Source of the DNA: Podila epigama
Taxonomy: Eukaryota; Mortierellomycota; Mortierellomycetes; Mortierellales; Mortierellaceae
Reading direction: 5' to 3'
Length of the DNA stretch: 10,315 nucleotides
NCBI GenBank assembly: GCA_015679605.1
Contig: JAAAVE010000812.1
Location: forward strand, 2,892-13,206
The position numbers and the translations under genes are program-made. Within the stretch, counting starts at the first letter, position 1, and each line of letters starts with the position of its first letter. Under the pieces are notes generated by a model. It made no database searches. It saw only the letters and a list, made by a program, of their open reading frames with translations, and was not told the DNA's origin. Positions 8,101 through 10,315 of this stretch are shown piece after piece.

Positions 8101-10315
8101 TTTACTCCGCGTTTCCTCAGTTTTGGACAATCCTCTGCTAGATTGAGTACTCTCTGCCTGCTTCCCATCCCTGTCCCTATCCTTGTCCCTGTCCCTGTAA
8201 CTGTCTCTGTCAGAATCGCTATCTGCGGAGGTTCTTCTGACCTTTGAGCTTGGTTTAAGCTTTTTCCGTTCCTCCGAGTCGTCACTGTCTTCAGAAAGTC
8301 TCTTCCATGGAACGGCGGCAGTGTCGACACCTTGACTTTTTCCCTTTGTTTTAGGTCTGGGTTTCTTTCTGTCCTCAGAATCAGACGAGTCTGGTAGTCT
8401 GTGCTTGGTCGGTACGGATGCAGAGGAGGAGGAGGGGGCAGGATTATCCCCATCATTATATTGATGCGCAATGGATTTAAGTGCTTGTCGATGGGTGCGA
8501 GGAATAGTGATCTTGACCACGCATGGATGCTTGGACAAGACCATGCCTCGTTTACGGACTGGCAGGGCACTGATCTGGTCTCTTGTGAGAAGAGATACTC
8601 CGTTGTCACTGTAAGTTTTCCGTGCATGTGACATAGGCGAATGCATCCCAGAAGTGTCCTTTGCAGAAGTTCCAGAGAACTCTGCAGTTTTACGTCTAAG
8701 CGAATCAATGATATAAAAATAAGGGGAGAGAGAGAGAATGCGAACCGGTTGTCAACCAATGTATCTATGGAACCTTGAGGATAATTCTCACAAGCTTTTC
8801 TCTCACGTATGGTTCCTTCTGACATGGACCGATTTTTCACAGCCAAAGTATTGAACAAGAACAAGAATAAGAACAAGGACATAAAACATGTCGTATTAAG
8901 AACTGAAAGACATACCCAATGCTCTTTCTGCTGTCCTTGGAATCAGTCTCCATGTCCGACAAAGGATGATTATCCGACTCGTTGCCTGAGCCTTTGTCCG
9001 AGTCGCTTCCAGAGTTGGAGCTGTCGTCGTCGCTGGAGTAAGAGTGGATACTGTGTAGTGTTGACATGGGCAATTTGCCAGGTTGCTTGCCTCCAATATG
9101 ACTCCTTGGAGCAGGGGTCGGTGCCGGTGTCGGAGGAGGTATTGGTGATGATGTTGATGTCGATGTTGCTGCAGGGGGCGGCCGAGAAGAACGCCCTGTT
9201 ATTGACCCAGCGCGTTCACGCTGTGCTGGGGCCATGGTTGGCCATGAGGGTAGAGTGGGACTAATCAATGCAGGAAGACTTTGGATCATCTAGAGGAGGA
9301 GGGAAGGGGGGTTGCATGCACAATGTTTGAACATCAGTTTTTTTTTTTTTTTTTTTTTTGTTTTTGTTTCCTTCCTGGTGGATGTATATCCTTGATGGCA
9401 TAGAATGAAGAATGATGGCGCAAACTCGGGAGTTGATACGATACCTCGATATTGTTAGAGATGTCAATAAGTGGTGGTCTGTTCAGTATCTAATTAACCA
9501 AGGTTGGTGAGTGACAAAAAAAAAGAAGATTGAGTGAGTATCTTGATGATCAACACAGCAAGAGCAACCAAGACGACAGGACAGAAGTATAGCATCTAGG
9601 CGAAGAAGAGAGAAATGAAGGATGCTAAAGTGTGCATCTCTTTCCTTGTCTATGTATGCATCATCATCATCGCCATCATCGATAGTGTTCATTACACCAA
9701 GCAGTGGCAGGTAGAGCGATGTTGTTGGGTGACATAGCAAGGTAATTGCCACAGTGTAGAGATCACTGAGTATCCTTCGTACCCGCTCCTCCATGCCATA
9801 GTGTCCCAAGTAAGGTGTGGTTGTTGGAGTGGATGGCCAAAGATGGATGAATCCCTTACCAGTTTGCCAAGAGAAGAGTCAGTCTTTCGTGGTGGCTCGA
9901 CATTGCTGCTGGAAGGGTATGCATCCTGAAATTCACGGAGTGCGTTTCTGGGGTATCTAAATCAGAATAGAGAAGAAGCAATTGGAGAGAGCAGGTATGA
10001 GTAACAGGAAGACGATCCATGTCTGTTGAGAAAAACTCTCATTGCTGTTACTACATTTGCTGTTGCTGTTGGCCTTGCTTCTTATTGTTGTTGTTGTTAC
10101 TGCACACTGCACAGTTGGCGTTGCTAACAATGCAGTACAGTACCACCCTTCACCCATTCATCCATTCATCCTTTCATCCATTCATTATATTTATATCCAA
10201 TCCTCCTTTGCACGCGTTGTATTGCGATATTTACGAATCACATTACATGATGCAAGGTACCAGTGCAAACTTCAACTTACCCCTTGACAAAGCCGTACTG
10301 TGTGCCGGCGGCCCA
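5170..10315 (-). CDS. AF4/FMR2 (AFF)-like transcription-elongation scaffold with RS/RD domain, 5' partial
   Basis: Inferred exons are 10281-10315, 9860-9956, 8916-9289, 6224-8695, 5806-6081 and 5170-5626. Phases agree at every junction and give 1236 residues; the start lies right of the window. In order: an AFF N-terminal-like segment (residues about 13-55: YPRNALRE, DAYPSSSNVEPPRK, LGKL-MIQSL); Pro/Ser/Thr then acidic Ser stretches (to about 165); VVKITIPR near 228; two S/D-S-E-[DE]-R-K-K motifs (271-317); a charged [DE/K]-R tract (519-560); an RS domain (673-781); a Ser/Ala/Thr-rich linker with RVSIEDYQRKRG (about 904-915); and a C-terminal helical domain (about 980-1236). That domain has ADFYNTFR, HKHNADK, YFLGAIDFI, ALVYYKVYSCHVLLLRKEML and LSLHSLMDMVAEAVEEF, matching by eye the AFF C-terminal homology domain. 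AFF proteins scaffold P-TEFb, ELL and AF9/ENL on Pol II; that role here is inferred. The 3' exons are firmer than the first two. Confidence 0.68.
5627..5805 (-). other. intron of the AFF-like gene (within the C-terminal domain)
   Basis: On the minus strand the donor is CTCAG|GTATGA and the acceptor is AATTAATTATAG. The codon is split 2+1 (AG+T, Ser). It joins GLDGL to SALIEALVYYKVY; without splicing the frame stops inside. Length 179 bp. Confidence 0.85.
6082..6223 (-). other. intron of the AFF-like gene (start of the C-terminal domain)
   Basis: The donor is CGATT|GTAAGT and the acceptor is TTTCACTACTTCAAG after a pyrimidine-rich stretch. The codon is split 2+1 (TT+G, Leu). It joins ADFYNTFR to LLRAEGTTHKHNADK, making one continuous helical domain. 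Length 142 bp. Confidence 0.87.
6859..7185 (-). other. RS (Arg/Ser) domain of the AFF-like protein
   Basis: About 109 residues (673-781) are dominated by RS, SR and RD pairs: RGRSRSRSRSRSRSPRGR, RDRFGRDRSRERSRERS and RKRARSRSRDRR. Such domains are phosphorylated by SR-protein kinases and mediate contacts in splicing and nuclear speckles; that role here is inferred. No RNA-recognition motif accompanies it. Confidence 0.85.
7522..7647 (-). repeat. Asp/Glu/Lys-Arg dipeptide tract coded by a hexamer-like repeat
   Basis: 126 bp encode 42 residues (about 519-560) that alternate strictly between acidic and basic side chains, starting DKEKDKDKDR and continuing as DR and ER. The plus strand reads as CTGTCT/CTATCC-type hexamers with synonymous changes between units. 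The tract is therefore a degenerate microsatellite kept in frame. Confidence 0.95.
8696..8915 (-). other. intron of the AFF-like gene (after the acidic Ser region)
   Basis: The donor is AGCATTGG|GTATGTC. The acceptor is TTCGCTTAG, about 20 nt after a CTCTCTCTCTCCCC tract. The codon is split 2+1 (GG+A, Gly), joining SRKSIG to RKTAEFSG. At 220 bp it is longer than its 3' neighbours; a micro-exon inside cannot be excluded. Confidence 0.72.
9290..9859 (-). other. proposed long intron of the AFF-like gene
   Basis: The donor is AAACTG|GTAAGG; the acceptor CTCCTCCTCTAG ends directly before an ATG at 9289. It is phase 0 on both sides and joins LGKL to MIQSL. At 570 bp it is long for this window and contains a 22-nt T-run on the plus strand, a 327-nt open frame (9483-9809) and CAT repeats. 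It could instead hide another exon, or an alternative promoter with translation starting at 9289. Confidence 0.5.
9338..9359. repeat. 22-nt T homopolymer (A-run on the minus strand)
   Basis: An uninterrupted T22 is followed by G and further T-rich sequence. It lies in the proposed 570-bp intron, about 50 nt from the acceptor at 9290. Confidence 0.9.
9957..10280 (-). other. proposed first visible intron of the AFF-like gene
   Basis: The donor is AAGGG|GTAAGT and the acceptor is TCTATTCTGATTTAG after a pyrimidine-rich stretch. The codon is split 2+1 (GG+A, Gly), joining QYGFVKG to YPRNALRE. Length 324 bp. It holds CAA/CAG-like and TCAT repeats. The site sequences are good but the flanking exons are short (35 and 97 bp), so this is less certain than the 3' introns. 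Confidence 0.58.
10155..10186. repeat. CATTCATC-type tetramer repeat in the proposed first intron
   Basis: Imperfect CATTCATC/CATTCATT units run for about 32 bp inside the 324-bp intron. They resemble the TCAT-type repeat upstream of the Alba gene but are non-coding here. Confidence 0.7.

Noticed and set aside
7668-8882. Minus-strand 404-codon frame
   Set aside because: It runs through an intron and then out of frame over the acidic/RS-coding exon; composition looks like an off-frame reading.
9956-10315. Exon 10281-10315 plus 9860-9956 as the end of a separate kinase-like gene (GYPR recalls adenylate kinase)
   Set aside because: The resemblance is only four residues without the P-loop or other motifs in view; phases and the AFF-like N-terminal pattern fit one gene with the downstream exons. 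Not fully excluded.

Overview
The window looks like nuclear DNA of a filamentous fungus. Genes lie on both strands and are interrupted by short introns (mostly about 115-325 bp) with GTAAGT/GTATGT-type donors and pyrimidine/AG acceptors. Poly(A) signals follow stop codons, intergenic DNA is rich in homopolymers and short repeats, and long Ser/Pro/Gln-rich low-complexity regions sit inside the proteins. An early-diverging fungus such as a Mortierella relative is my guess from style; no marker gene proves it. I see no prokaryotic features, mobile element, CRISPR array, tRNA or rRNA.

Layout, left to right. (1) 1-2629, plus: the 3' part of an alpha-arrestin-like gene; the window opens inside one of its introns. 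(2) 2761-3144, minus: a small intronless gene for a Gln/Pro/Tyr-rich protein with a C-terminal cysteine cluster, tail-to-tail with gene 1. (3) 3145-3983: an 839-bp divergent promoter region with pyrimidine-rich repeats. (4) 3984-4876, plus: a two-exon Alba-domain gene, probably related to RNase P/MRP subunit Rpp25. (5) 4885-5169: AT-rich convergent spacer. (6) 5170-10315, minus: a large multi-exon gene running off the right edge. Six exons join in a consistent frame to give 1236 residues.

Gene 6 is the most interesting. Its C-terminal ~260 residues resemble the C-terminal homology domain of AF4/FMR2 (AFF) proteins, the scaffolds of the super elongation complex. Its first visible exons resemble the AFF N-terminal segment that contacts cyclin T1. 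Between them lie acidic serine stretches, a VVKITI beta-strand-like motif of the kind bound by AF9/ENL AHD or ET domains, a 42-residue Asp/Glu/Lys-Arg tract and a long RS domain. This suggests a fungal AFF-type elongation scaffold that has gained a splicing-factor-like RS/RD region. All homology calls were made by eye from remembered family features, without any database search.

The genes do not form an obvious pathway. Two (the Alba protein and the AFF-like scaffold) act in RNA biology, one (arrestin) probably in membrane-protein ubiquitination and trafficking, and one is unknown.
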